This document shows positions 38,366 to 46,377 of a DNA stretch of 64,000 bases, in pieces. How positions within the stretch are numbered: the first letter of the stretch is position 1; every line of letters starts with the position of its first letter. Made by a program: the position numbers and the translations under genes. Source of the DNA: Dinoroseobacter sp049801095 (GTDB lineage: Bacteria; Pseudomonadota; Alphaproteobacteria; Rhodobacterales; Rhodobacteraceae); contig NZ_JBNAGH010000003.1 of assembly GCF_049801095.1 (NCBI RefSeq), positions 496,001-560,000 on the forward strand, written 5' to 3'. The notes under the pieces were generated by a model that saw only the letters and a list, made by a program, of their open reading frames with translations, made no database searches and was not told the DNA's origin.

Positions 38366-38434
38366 CCGGGATGCAAGGATTTCCGGGGCTTGCCCCCTGC
38401 GACAGGGTGGATCCCGGCCCGGCTTGCATCCCGG
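38366..38434 (-). promoter_or_regulatory. Structured leader before gcvT
   Basis: Perfect 12-bp arms (CCGGGATGCAAG at 38366-38377 and CTTGCATCCCGG at 38423-38434) enclose 45 nt that hold a second hairpin (CCCTG, CGA, CAGGG, near 38395-38407). Read as RNA from the gcvT strand it would be a long closed stem with an inner stem-loop. It lacks the glycine riboswitch core sequences. It could also act on the divergent galM side. Confidence 0.5.
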
Positions 38435-38482
38435 ACGCTTCCGCTGGATCCTCCGGGTCGACATGAGCCCCGGAGATCCCCC

Positions 38483-39487
38483 ATGAGCGCGCGTTCGAGA
38501 CCCTTTGGCACCACCGCAGACGGCCAGCCCGTGCGCGCCTTCACCATTGGGCAAGGCCCGTTGCAGGTCACAATTTTGACCTGGGGGGCCGTGCTGCAGG
38601 ATGTGCGGCTCGCGGGTGTGGCCCATGGCCTGACCCTGGGGACCGAGGAACTGTCCGGGTATGAGGCCGGGATGATCAGCTTTGGCGCGTTGATGGGGCC
38701 GGTTGCGAACCGGATTCGTGACGCCCGCGCGCCGATCGCCGGGAAGATGCATCACTTCGAGGCCAATCTCGCGGGGCAGCATACGCTTCACGGGGGGAGC
38801 GAGGGCACCCAGGGACGGGTCTGGGATCTGGTCGCGCAAGGGCCGGATTACGTGACGCTGGCAACGGTGCTACCCGATGGCCTGTCCGGGTTTCCGGGCC
38901 AGCGACGGCTGGAGGCGACCTACCGGGTGACGGGCTTTGATCTGGATCTGGAGATCACCGGGACGACCGATGCGCCGACCCTGCTCAACATCGCCAATCA
39001 CAGCTATTGGAACCTCGACGGCACCGATCGGATCGACGGGCACAGGCTGCAGGTCCATGGGGAGCGCTATACGATGAGCGATGCGGATCTGATCGTCACC
39101 GGCGCGCTCGGGGAGGTTGCAGGCACGCCGCTGGATTTCCTGGAGCAGCGCCTCTTCGCGCCGGGACCGGAGCGGCGCTTTGATCTGAACTATGTGCTCA
39201 GCCCAGCGCGGCGCGACCTGAGCCCGGCCTGTCGGCTGGTCGGAGCGAGCGGGATCGCGATGGAGATGTTCACGACCGAGCCAGGGCTCCAGGTCTTCGA
39301 TCTCGGGACTTTCGATACGGCGCCCTATGCAGTGCATACGGGGAGGATCGCCCCGCGCTTCTCCGCCATCGCGCTGGAGGCGCAGGTCTGGCCCGATGCG
39401 GCGAACCATGCGGGGTTTCCCTCGATCGAGGTCATTCCGGACGCGCCCTATCGCCAGCACACGCGTTGGCGCTTCACCGCGCCGTGA
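38483..39487 (+). CDS. galM: Aldose 1-epimerase
   Basis: The 334-residue mutarotase interconverts alpha and beta anomers of aldoses. Motifs are GPVANRIRDAR, HTLHGG, catalytic His in NIANHSYWNLDG and the general base Glu in AIALEAQVWPDAANH. CGGAGA precedes ATG 38483. It is divergent from gcvT and forms its own unit, ended by a hairpin at 39501-39522. Confidence 0.9.
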   Translation: MSARSRPFGTTADGQPVRAFTIGQGPLQVTILTWGAVLQDVRLAGVAHGLTLGTEELSGYEAGMISFGALMGPVANRIRDARAPIAGKMHHFEANLAGQHTLHGGSEGTQGRVWDLVAQGPDYVTLATVLPDGLSGFPGQRRLEATYRVTGFDLDLEITGTTDAPTLLNIANHSYWNLDGTDRIDGHRLQVHGERYTMSDADLIVTGALGEVAGTPLDFLEQRLFAPGPERRFDLNYVLSPARRDLSPACRLVGASGIAMEMFTTEPGLQVFDLGTFDTAPYAVHTGRIAPRFSAIALEAQVWPDAANHAGFPSIEVIPDAPYRQHTRWRFTAP

Positions 39488-39500
39488 CCACATCCGTGGC

Positions 39501-39522
39501 CGGATCGGCCAAGGCCGATCCG
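39501..39522. terminator. Hairpin downstream of galM
   Basis: CGGATCGGCC and GGCCGATCCG form a perfect 10-bp stem with a two-base loop, 14 nt past the galM stop. There is no following T-run, so it may slow or end transcription only with help. Confidence 0.5.
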
Positions 39523-39586
39523 GAGGACGCGCTCCGCCTTTCCCAAAGTGTGAAAGTCTGACCGGGGCTCGGCACAGCGCGGGTCC

Positions 39587-39610
39587 GCGCGCTCCACATG
39601 TGGAGCGCGC
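39587..39610. repeat. Perfect 24-bp palindrome, copy 2
   Basis: The half-site GCGCGCTCCACA is followed directly by its reverse complement. It is the same design as the palindrome at 22851-22874 (GCGCGC, two variable bases, then ..ACATGT.. at the centre). It lies between galM and the end of the puuD gene and could serve as a transcript end for the leftward puuD. Confidence 0.75.
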
Positions 39611-39619
39611 CCGGTTTGC

Positions 39620-40837
39620 CTAGCGCGCGGCGCGGTACCAGGCGATGATGGCGGCGCGTTCCTGCGGCTCCATATAGCTCAGGTTTGCGGGCGGCATGGC
39701 GTGGCTCAGCCCCGATTGCAGGTAGACCGCCTTTGCCTGGGTCGCGAGATCCGCCTCGCTTTCCAGCACCACCCCTTTCGGGGGCCAATAGATCCCGTCC
39801 CAGCTCGGCTCCTGCGCGTGGCACATGGAGCAGCGCCCGAGCACGATGTTATGGACATCCTCGAACCCTTCCGCCTCGGCGAAGCGCACGGCCCCCGGGC
39901 TCAACTGCGCCTCCCCGTCGGTCTCAGGCGTCCCCAGCACCGAGAGCCACACCGCCGCCATGAACAGCGTTACCGTGATCGCCCAGGTCCAGAGCGGCGG
40001 CTCGCCCCCCATATGCTTGGTGTTAAAATAGTGCCGGATCGACACCCCCATCAGAAACACGAGCCCCGCGATCAGCCAGTTATACTCGCTCGCAAAGGCC
40101 AGCGGGTAGTGGTTCGACAACATCAGGAAGAGCACCGGCAGGGTGAGGTAGTTGTTGTGGGTCGAGCGCTGCTTGGCGATCTTGCCGTATTTCGCATCCG
40201 GCACCCGCCCGGCCTTGAGATCCTCCACCACGATCTTCTGGTTGCGAATGATGATGAAGAACACATTCCCGCTCATGATCGTCGCGGTGAAGGCCCCCAG
40301 ATGCAGGAGCGCCGCGCGCCCCGTGAAGACCTGCGTATAGCCCCAGGCCATGATCACCAGCAGCACGAAGAGGAGCACCATGAGACGGGTGTTGTTCTCG
40401 CCAAACTTGCTCTTGCACAGCAGATCATAGGCCATCCAGCCAAAGCCCAGCGACCCAAGCGAGATCAGCACCGCGCCCCAGACCGGGATATCGGCCACAT
40501 TCGGATCGACCAGGTAAAGCTCGGCACCGAGGTAATAGACCAGTACCAGCAGCACGAAGCCCGAGATCCAGGTGAAATAGCTCTCCCATTTGTGCCAGGT
40601 CAGGTGGTCCGGCAGGCGTTCGGGCGCGACCAGATACTTGGTCATGTGGTAAAACCCGCCGCCATGGACCTGCCATTCTTCCCCATGGGCGAGCTTGGGC
40701 ATGCCTTCGGCCTTCCGCAGTCCTAGATCCAGCGCGATGAAGAAAAACGACGAGCCGATCCAGGCGATCCCCGTGATCACGTGGAGCCAGCGCACGGCAA
40801 ACTCGGCCCAGGCCTCAAGAACAGCAAGATCATACAT
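39620..40837 (-). CDS. puuD: Membrane urate oxidase PuuD with cytochrome c domain
   Basis: The 405-residue protein is an integral-membrane urate oxidase of the PuuD type: about eight helices with conserved histidines (RWLHVITGIAWIGSSFFF, HGGGFYHMTKY, THNNYLTLPVLFLMLSNHYP), then a C-terminal cytochrome c domain with CSMCH at 336-340 and Met in SHAMPPAN. It oxidises urate to 5-hydroxyisourate and feeds electrons to cytochrome c, unlike the soluble cofactor-free uricase. ATG 40837 is chosen because GGAGAC lies upstream and it starts the first helix. It is divergent from the LysR gene. Confidence 0.93.
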   Translation of the reverse strand: MYDLAVLEAWAEFAVRWLHVITGIAWIGSSFFFIALDLGLRKAEGMPKLAHGEEWQVHGGGFYHMTKYLVAPERLPDHLTWHKWESYFTWISGFVLLVLVYYLGAELYLVDPNVADIPVWGAVLISLGSLGFGWMAYDLLCKSKFGENNTRLMVLLFVLLVIMAWGYTQVFTGRAALLHLGAFTATIMSGNVFFIIIRNQKIVVEDLKAGRVPDAKYGKIAKQRSTHNNYLTLPVLFLMLSNHYPLAFASEYNWLIAGLVFLMGVSIRHYFNTKHMGGEPPLWTWAITVTLFMAAVWLSVLGTPETDGEAQLSPGAVRFAEAEGFEDVHNIVLGRCSMCHAQEPSWDGIYWPPKGVVLESEADLATQAKAVYLQSGLSHAMPPANLSYMEPQERAAIIAWYRAAR

Positions 40838-40934
40838 CGGGGGTCTCCTTCGGTCCGGGTCACTATACCCATGGCGATCTTTCTGATAATCGGAGAAATA
40901 ACCAAAGACCTTCAAACAAGCGCGAATAATACCC

Positions 40935-41861
40935 ATGATGTCCCTGAAGAACCTCGCCATGTTCGTGCGTGTCTACGAATTGGGCAGTATGTCAGCGGCC
41001 GCACGGGATCAGCGGTGCTCTCCGGCCGTCGCCTCCAGCCGGATTTCGGAGCTGGAGAAGTATCTGGGCGTGCGCCTGTTCAACCGCACCACCCGGACCC
41101 TGCGCGCCACAGAGCATGGCAAGATCTTCTATCAGGGCGCGCGCAAGGTGACGGAGGCCCTGGCCGAAGCCGAAGCCGCAGTCATGGAAACCAGCCAGAG
41201 CCCGCGCGGCTCGATTTTTGTCGCCGCCCCCCTCGGGATCGGGCGCAGGCTGGTGGCGGCGCAGATCCCGGCCTTCAAGGATCTCTACCCCGAGATCGAC
41301 GTGCGGCTGCGCCTGTCGGACCGCAAGCTCGACCTGACCGGTGAGGGGCTGGACATGGCGCTCCATATGGGGCCGCTGCCGGATAGTGACCTCAAGGTGC
41401 GGATGGTGGCCGAATGCCCCCGGGTGCTGGCCGCCTCCCCCGCCTATCTCAGCCGCCGGGGCACGCCGCTCGATGGCGCGGCGCTGGTGCAGGATCGTCA
41501 CGATTGCCTTGTGCTGCGCTTTCCAGGCGCGACCGAGTTTCAATGGACGCTCATGACCCAGACCGGGCCGAAACGCTATGACATCTCGGGGCCGCTGGAA
41601 TCCGACGACGGGGATGTGCTGACAGACTGGGCGCTGGCCGGGCGCGGGATCATCCTGAAACCGGCCTTCGAGCTGGCCGAACACCTGCGCGCCGGGCGCC
41701 TGGTCCCGGTCTGCGAGGACACGCCCCCGGCCCCGGTGCCCCTGGCCTGGCTGTTTCCCCATCGCCGCTTCACCGACCCCAAGGTGCGGCTTTTTTCCGA
41801 CTACATGACAAGGCAATGCCGCGCGGCGATCAGTGGCCCGGCGGCCCAGACACGCCCCTGA
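40935..41861 (+). CDS. LysR-family transcriptional regulator
   Basis: The 308-residue protein has an N-terminal helix-turn-helix (NLAMFVRVYELGSMSAAARDQRCSPAVASSRISELEKYLGVRLFNRTTRTL) and a LysR effector domain. It is divergent from puuD, with about 97 bp between starts, the usual layout for a LysR protein that controls its neighbour. The effector is probably a purine-degradation intermediate, by inference. Confidence 0.85.
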   Translation: MMSLKNLAMFVRVYELGSMSAAARDQRCSPAVASSRISELEKYLGVRLFNRTTRTLRATEHGKIFYQGARKVTEALAEAEAAVMETSQSPRGSIFVAAPLGIGRRLVAAQIPAFKDLYPEIDVRLRLSDRKLDLTGEGLDMALHMGPLPDSDLKVRMVAECPRVLAASPAYLSRRGTPLDGAALVQDRHDCLVLRFPGATEFQWTLMTQTGPKRYDISGPLESDDGDVLTDWALAGRGIILKPAFELAEHLRAGRLVPVCEDTPPAPVPLAWLFPHRRFTDPKVRLFSDYMTRQCRAAISGPAAQTRP

Positions 41862-41985
41862 ACCCCTCTTCCGGGGCGACCTTCAGGAAATCCTCACATA
41901 ACGCTCAAGCAGCAGAGGACCCGCATCCTTAGAGCAGGCTGCGAAGGGCCCATATGGGATGGCGCCCTCCTCAAGGATCGCAATT

Positions 41986-42774
41986 ATGAAAATGAATATT
42001 GTGTTCGCCAGCATCCTGGCAACGATCATGGGCCTCGACCTGGCCCAGGCAGCTTCGGTCACCCTGAGCTCAAGCTCCGTCTTCGGGTCGCAGCAAGAGC
42101 AAGCGCAAGACGTCTTCGCCGATGGCACTCCGAACGGCCAAGTGGACAGCAATGTGGGCGACCGCAATGGGGACCAGTTCAGCACCTCCCTGACCACGTT
42201 TCAGGACGATGGCGATGATCTCTTTGTCGCCACGCGCGTGTTCCGCCCCGAAACCGGGGTCACGGCCCGACAAACCGCCTTTGGCCAGGGCGAAGCCCGG
42301 CGCACCGTGACGGTCGCCACCGCGGGAACCCTGCGCTTCGACATGCGCATCGCCGGGTTCTACAGCGTCGCCTCAGAGAGGCCCGACACCGATCCCTTCG
42401 CGACGTTCATGGGCGATCTCATCGTCCTCGAGAACGGCAATGAGCTGGCATCGGACAATTTCCGTCTCTCCGATGCGGCGGGCCCCGATGCGCAGACCTT
42501 TGCGGATCTCTTGAGCGTAGAGATTGATGTGGAGGCCGGGGATGAGCTTTTGATCTACACCGGCGTCTGGGCGTCCTCCGGCGCGACGACCCTCGTGTCC
42601 GCTTTCATGGATGTGCAGGCTAATATCGACAGCTTCTTCACCATCACCACCCTCGATGGCGCGACCCTCGGGACCGGTCCGGTCTCGCCCGTGCCGCTGC
42701 CGCCCAGCGTGGCGATGCTGGGCCTCGGTCTGGCGGGTCTCGCCGGATATCGCCGGGCGCGCCGCAAAAGCTGA
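41986..42774 (+). CDS. VPLPA-CTERM surface protein
   Basis: The 262-residue secreted protein has a signal peptide (NIVFASILATIMGLDLAQAA) and a three-part C-terminal sorting tag: SPVPLPPS, a hydrophobic helix VAMLGLGLAGLAGYR and a basic end RRARRKS. Tags like this are cut by an exosortase/archaeosortase-family enzyme, which anchors or releases the protein at the surface. The middle part is acidic and beta-rich without recognised domains. It sits within the purine cluster but has no evident link to it. Confidence 0.8.
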   Translation: MKMNIVFASILATIMGLDLAQAASVTLSSSSVFGSQQEQAQDVFADGTPNGQVDSNVGDRNGDQFSTSLTTFQDDGDDLFVATRVFRPETGVTARQTAFGQGEARRTVTVATAGTLRFDMRIAGFYSVASERPDTDPFATFMGDLIVLENGNELASDNFRLSDAAGPDAQTFADLLSVEIDVEAGDELLIYTGVWASSGATTLVSAFMDVQANIDSFFTITTLDGATLGTGPVSPVPLPPSVAMLGLGLAGLAGYRRARRKS

Positions 42775-42820
42775 GACGTCGGGCGGCAGGTCGCCGCCCC
42801 GCCCTGTGTCACGAGTGCCA

Positions 42821-42849
42821 CCGGGTCCGCAGGAGCGGGCCCGGTTTTT
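42821..42849 (+). terminator. Rho-independent terminator after CTERM gene
   Basis: CCGGGTCCGC, AGGA and GCGGGCCCGG form a near-perfect stem followed by TTTTTC. It lies directly before the stop of the convergent uraH gene and may serve both directions. Confidence 0.8.
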
Positions 42850-43215
42850 CTAGCTGCCCCGATAGGTCGAGAAGCTGAAGGGCGAGAGCAAAAGCGGCAC
42901 ATGATAGTGGGCCGTCCCGTCGCTCATGCCGAACCGGATCGGGATCTCGTCGAGAAAGAGCGGCTCCGCCCCGGCCTGCCCCGTCTCGCGCAGGTAGTCG
43001 CCTGCATGGAAGACCAACTCATATGTGCCGGTCTCGAACGCCTCTGCCGGCAGGATCGGCCCATCCGTGCGCCCATCGCTATTGGTGTGCTTGGCCGCGA
43101 TCACCGCGCGCGTCGCCCCGTCCAGACGATAGAGCACGATCTGCATCCCCTCCGCCGGAACACCCCGTGCCGTGTCGAGCACATGGGTTGTCAAATAGCC
43201 TGTTTCTTGCGCCAT
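42850..43215 (-). CDS. uraH: 5-hydroxyisourate hydrolase
   Basis: The 121-residue transthyretin-like enzyme hydrolyses 5-hydroxyisourate, the PuuD product, to OHCU. It has the N-terminal HVLDTARGVPA and the C-terminal signature YHVPLLLSPFSFSTYRGS. It is divergent from the puuE-uraD fusion gene, whose second half acts on its product. Confidence 0.93.
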   Translation of the reverse strand: MAQETGYLTTHVLDTARGVPAEGMQIVLYRLDGATRAVIAAKHTNSDGRTDGPILPAEAFETGTYELVFHAGDYLRETGQAGAEPLFLDEIPIRFGMSDGTAHYHVPLLLSPFSFSTYRGS

Positions 43216-43371
43216 CGCGTTCCCTTTCGTCTGATCCTTTGGCAGGGCTCGGCTGAACGTGCCGAAAAACTGCGCGAATGCCTATGGATTAGGTCTTTCA
43301 AAGTTTTATTGAAAAACACGCCGATTGTTTTGCATTAGAAGCAATTCCATCAGCGAGGGGAAAGAAAAAAC

Positions 43372-44793
43372 GTGAACCGCTATCCGCGTGACATGCAGGG
43401 GTATGGACAGACCCCACCGAACGCCCAATGGCCGGGCGGGGCGAAGATCGCTGTCCAATTCGTGATCAACTACGAAGAGGGCGGCGAGAACTGCATCCTG
43501 CATGGGGATGCGGCCTCCGAAGCCTTCCTGTCCGAGATCGTCGGGGCCGCCGCCTGGCCCGGCCAACGCCATTGGAACATGGAGTCGATCTATGAATACG
43601 GCGCGCGCGCCGGGTTCTGGCGGCTCCACCGGATGTTCACCGCCGCCAACGTGCCGGTCACCGTCTACGGCGTGGCCACCGCACTCGCCCGGGCACCCGC
43701 GCAGGTCACCGCGATGCAGGACGCGGGATGGGAAATCGCCTCCCACGGGCTGAAATGGATCGAATACAAGGACTACACGCCGGAGGATGAAGCCGCGGAT
43801 ATGGCCGAGGCCATCGCCCTGCACGCCGAGGTGACCGGCGCCCGGCCCACGGGTTGGTATACGGGGCGCTGTTCCGAGAACACCGTGCGGCTCGTGGCTG
43901 AGGAAGGCGGGTTCGCCTATGTCTCCGACAGCTATGCGGATGACCTGCCCTATTGGGTCCGCTACGGCGAGCAGGACCAGTTGGTGATCCCCTATACGCT
44001 CGACGCCAATGATATGCGCTTCGCCACGCCCCAGGGCTTCAATTCCGGCGACCAGTTCTACGCCTATCTCAAGGACAGCTTCGACGCGCTCTATGCCGAG
44101 GGGGACGCTGGCGCGCCCAAGATGATGTCCATTGGTCTCCATTGTCGTCTGGTCGGGCGGCCCGGCCGGGCCCAGGCCCTGCAGCGCTTCATCGAATATG
44201 CGCAATCCCACGCAGATGTCTGGTTCGCCCGGCGGATCGACATTGCCGAGCATTGGCACGCAACCCACCCGGCGCCCGCGCCCTGGGACCGCCCCTCCGA
44301 GATGGACCGGGACGCGTTTGTGGGAGCCTATGGTGGCGTCTTCGAGCACTCCCCCTGGATCGCCGAGCAGGCCTGGGAGGGCGAGTTGAGCCCCGTCCAT
44401 GACACCGCAGGCGGGCTGCACAATGCTCTCGCCCGGAAGTTCCGCGCCGCCGATGACACCGCCCGCCTCGGCGTGCTGCGCGCCCATCCGGACCTCGCCG
44501 GAAAACTTGCCGCCGCCAAGCGCCTGACGGCAGAGTCCACCGCCGAGCAGGCCGGGGCCGGGCTCGACGCGCTGACCGACGCCGAGCGTGCGACCTTCAG
44601 CGATCTCAACACCCGCTATACGGAGCGCTTCGGCTTTCCCTTCATCATCGCGGTGAAAGGCCTGAGCAAGGACGACATCCTGAGCGCCTTTCACACGCGG
44701 ATCGAGAACCCGCGCGACACAGAATTTGAAACCGCATGCCAGCAGGTGGAGCGTATCGCCCGCCTGCGCCTGCAAGACATGCTACCGGAGTAG
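43372..44793 (+). CDS. puuE-uraD: Bifunctional allantoinase PuuE / OHCU decarboxylase UraD
   Basis: The 473-residue protein joins two purine enzymes. Residues about 1-300 are the PuuE-type allantoinase of the NodB polysaccharide-deacetylase fold (RYPRDMQGYGQTPPNAQWPGG, YEYGARAGFWRL, EIASHGLKWIEY). Residues about 308-473 are UraD, with catalytic His in RAHPDLAGK and FGFPFIIAVKG. UraD decarboxylates OHCU to (S)-allantoin, and PuuE opens allantoin to allantoate, so successive steps are fused, though in reversed order along the chain. GTG 43372 is the start. An operon with alc, allA and a permease follows. Confidence 0.92.
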   Translation: MNRYPRDMQGYGQTPPNAQWPGGAKIAVQFVINYEEGGENCILHGDAASEAFLSEIVGAAAWPGQRHWNMESIYEYGARAGFWRLHRMFTAANVPVTVYGVATALARAPAQVTAMQDAGWEIASHGLKWIEYKDYTPEDEAADMAEAIALHAEVTGARPTGWYTGRCSENTVRLVAEEGGFAYVSDSYADDLPYWVRYGEQDQLVIPYTLDANDMRFATPQGFNSGDQFYAYLKDSFDALYAEGDAGAPKMMSIGLHCRLVGRPGRAQALQRFIEYAQSHADVWFARRIDIAEHWHATHPAPAPWDRPSEMDRDAFVGAYGGVFEHSPWIAEQAWEGELSPVHDTAGGLHNALARKFRAADDTARLGVLRAHPDLAGKLAAAKRLTAESTAEQAGAGLDALTDAERATFSDLNTRYTERFGFPFIIAVKGLSKDDILSAFHTRIENPRDTEFETACQQVERIARLRLQDMLPE

Positions 44794-44799
44794 TCAAGA

Positions 44800-45828
44800 A
44801 TGAGCCCTGAGCAACAGGACCCCAATATCCCCCTTTTCGTCCGAACGGGCATCAACCTGGCCTCAGCGGGTCTGGGCGCGCGCGCGCTTTACGCCTCTGA
44901 CGAGTTCTTCGCCCCGCTCAACCGGATGCTGCAGGACCAGCCGGCGATCTTCATTCCCGACAAGTTCGACGCCCATGGCAAGTGGATGGACGGATGGGAA
45001 ACCCGCCGCCGTCGCGGGGGCGGGCATGACCTGGCCGTGATCTCGCTGGCTGCCCCGGGCCGGATCCTCGGCTTTGACGTGGACACTTCTCACTTCACCG
45101 GCAACTACGCGCCTGCGGTGATGATCGAAGCCGCCAATTGCGACGGCGATCCGACCGAGGAGACCCGCTGGATCGAGGTGCTGCCCCACAAGGCCCTCGG
45201 CGCTTCGGCGCATCACTATTTCAACTGCAAAAGCTTTGAGAGCTGGACCCATCTGCGCATCCACATCTTCCCCGATGGCGGCGTCGCACGGCTCCGGGTC
45301 TATGGCATCCCCGAGCTCGACCCGACCGAAGACGGACAGGATATCGAGCTTTCGGCGGCCCTGAACGGCGGCCGGATCCTGAGCTTCTCGGATGCCCATT
45401 ACGGCGACTACATGCGGCTGCTCGCACCCGGGCGCGGGGTCAATATGGGCGATGGCTGGGAAACCCGGCGCCGTCGCACCCCGGGCCATGACTGGATGGT
45501 CATCGCGCTCGGCGCCAAGGGTCGTGTCAATCGCTGCGAGATCGATACGGCCCATTTCAAGGGCAACTTCCCGGACCGCGCCTCGATCCAGGCGGCGGAT
45601 CTGGCGGTGTTCGGCGACGGGCTGACCGACGCGATCGTCACGGATTCCATGTTCTGGCACACGCTTTTGCCGGAGGTGAAGCTCTCGGCGGACACGATCC
45701 ATGACTTCACCAGTGAGCTCGCGGATCTCGGCGCGATCACCCATATCCGCTTCAACATCTTCCCCGATGGCGGGGTCAGCCGCTTGCGGCTCTTTGGACG
45801 GCCCGAATGGTCGCCGGGCTCGATTTGA
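44800..45828 (+). CDS. alc: Allantoicase
   Basis: The 342-residue enzyme hydrolyses allantoate to ureidoglycolate and urea. It is a duplicated beta-barrel: the half-repeats GWETRRRRGGGHDLAVI..LAAPGRILGFDVDTSHFTGN and GWETRRRRTPGHDWMVI..GRVNRCEIDTAHFKGN are easily aligned. It starts 6 nt after puuE-uraD and ends 22 nt inside allA, so it is operonic. Confidence 0.93.
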   Translation: MSPEQQDPNIPLFVRTGINLASAGLGARALYASDEFFAPLNRMLQDQPAIFIPDKFDAHGKWMDGWETRRRRGGGHDLAVISLAAPGRILGFDVDTSHFTGNYAPAVMIEAANCDGDPTEETRWIEVLPHKALGASAHHYFNCKSFESWTHLRIHIFPDGGVARLRVYGIPELDPTEDGQDIELSAALNGGRILSFSDAHYGDYMRLLAPGRGVNMGDGWETRRRRTPGHDWMVIALGAKGRVNRCEIDTAHFKGNFPDRASIQAADLAVFGDGLTDAIVTDSMFWHTLLPEVKLSADTIHDFTSELADLGAITHIRFNIFPDGGVSRLRLFGRPEWSPGSI

Positions 45829-46316
45829 GCGGGCGGATCACCGCAAAGCCCCTGACGGCAGAGGGTTTCGCCCCCTTCGGCGATCTGCTGGAGGTCACGG
45901 GCGCGCCGGACAAGCTGATCAATCAGGGGCTCTGCGGGCGGCACCATGACCGCGCATCCCTCGATTTCGGACCTGAGGGCCGGGCGGGGATCAGCCTCTT
46001 TGACGCCGAGCCCCGGGCGCTGCCCCTGACCCTCGACATGGTGGAGCGGCACCCGGAGGGCTCCCAGGCCTTCATCCCCATGAGCCGCCATCCATTTCTG
46101 GTCATCGTGGCCCCGGATGAGAGCGGCACACCGGGAGAGCCGCGCGCCTTTCTGACCGCGCCCGGTCAGGCTGTGAACTATCACCGCAATACCTGGCACG
46201 GGGTGCTGACACCGCTCCATGCGCCAGGCCTCTTCGCCGTGGTCGATCGGATCGGATCCACGCCGAACCTGGAAGAACACTGGTTCGACACACCCTACGA
46301 GGTGGTTGCGCCGTAA
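45807..46316 (+). CDS. allA: Ureidoglycolate lyase
   Basis: The 169-residue cupin-like enzyme splits ureidoglycolate to glyoxylate and urea. It carries TAEGFAPFGDLLE, MVERHPEGSQAFIPM and VNYHRNTWHGVLTPL, the AllA pattern. ATG 45807 lies within the end of alc, which indicates coupling. With it the window holds the whole path from urate to glyoxylate plus two urea, assuming the spontaneous steps. Confidence 0.92.
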   Translation: MVAGLDLSGRITAKPLTAEGFAPFGDLLEVTGAPDKLINQGLCGRHHDRASLDFGPEGRAGISLFDAEPRALPLTLDMVERHPEGSQAFIPMSRHPFLVIVAPDESGTPGEPRAFLTAPGQAVNYHRNTWHGVLTPLHAPGLFAVVDRIGSTPNLEEHWFDTPYEVVAP

Positions 46317-46377
46317 ATCCGCGCGACGGGGACGCCAGAAGCCCCGCCGCTCCATCAGGAAGGAAGAAAGGCCCCTC

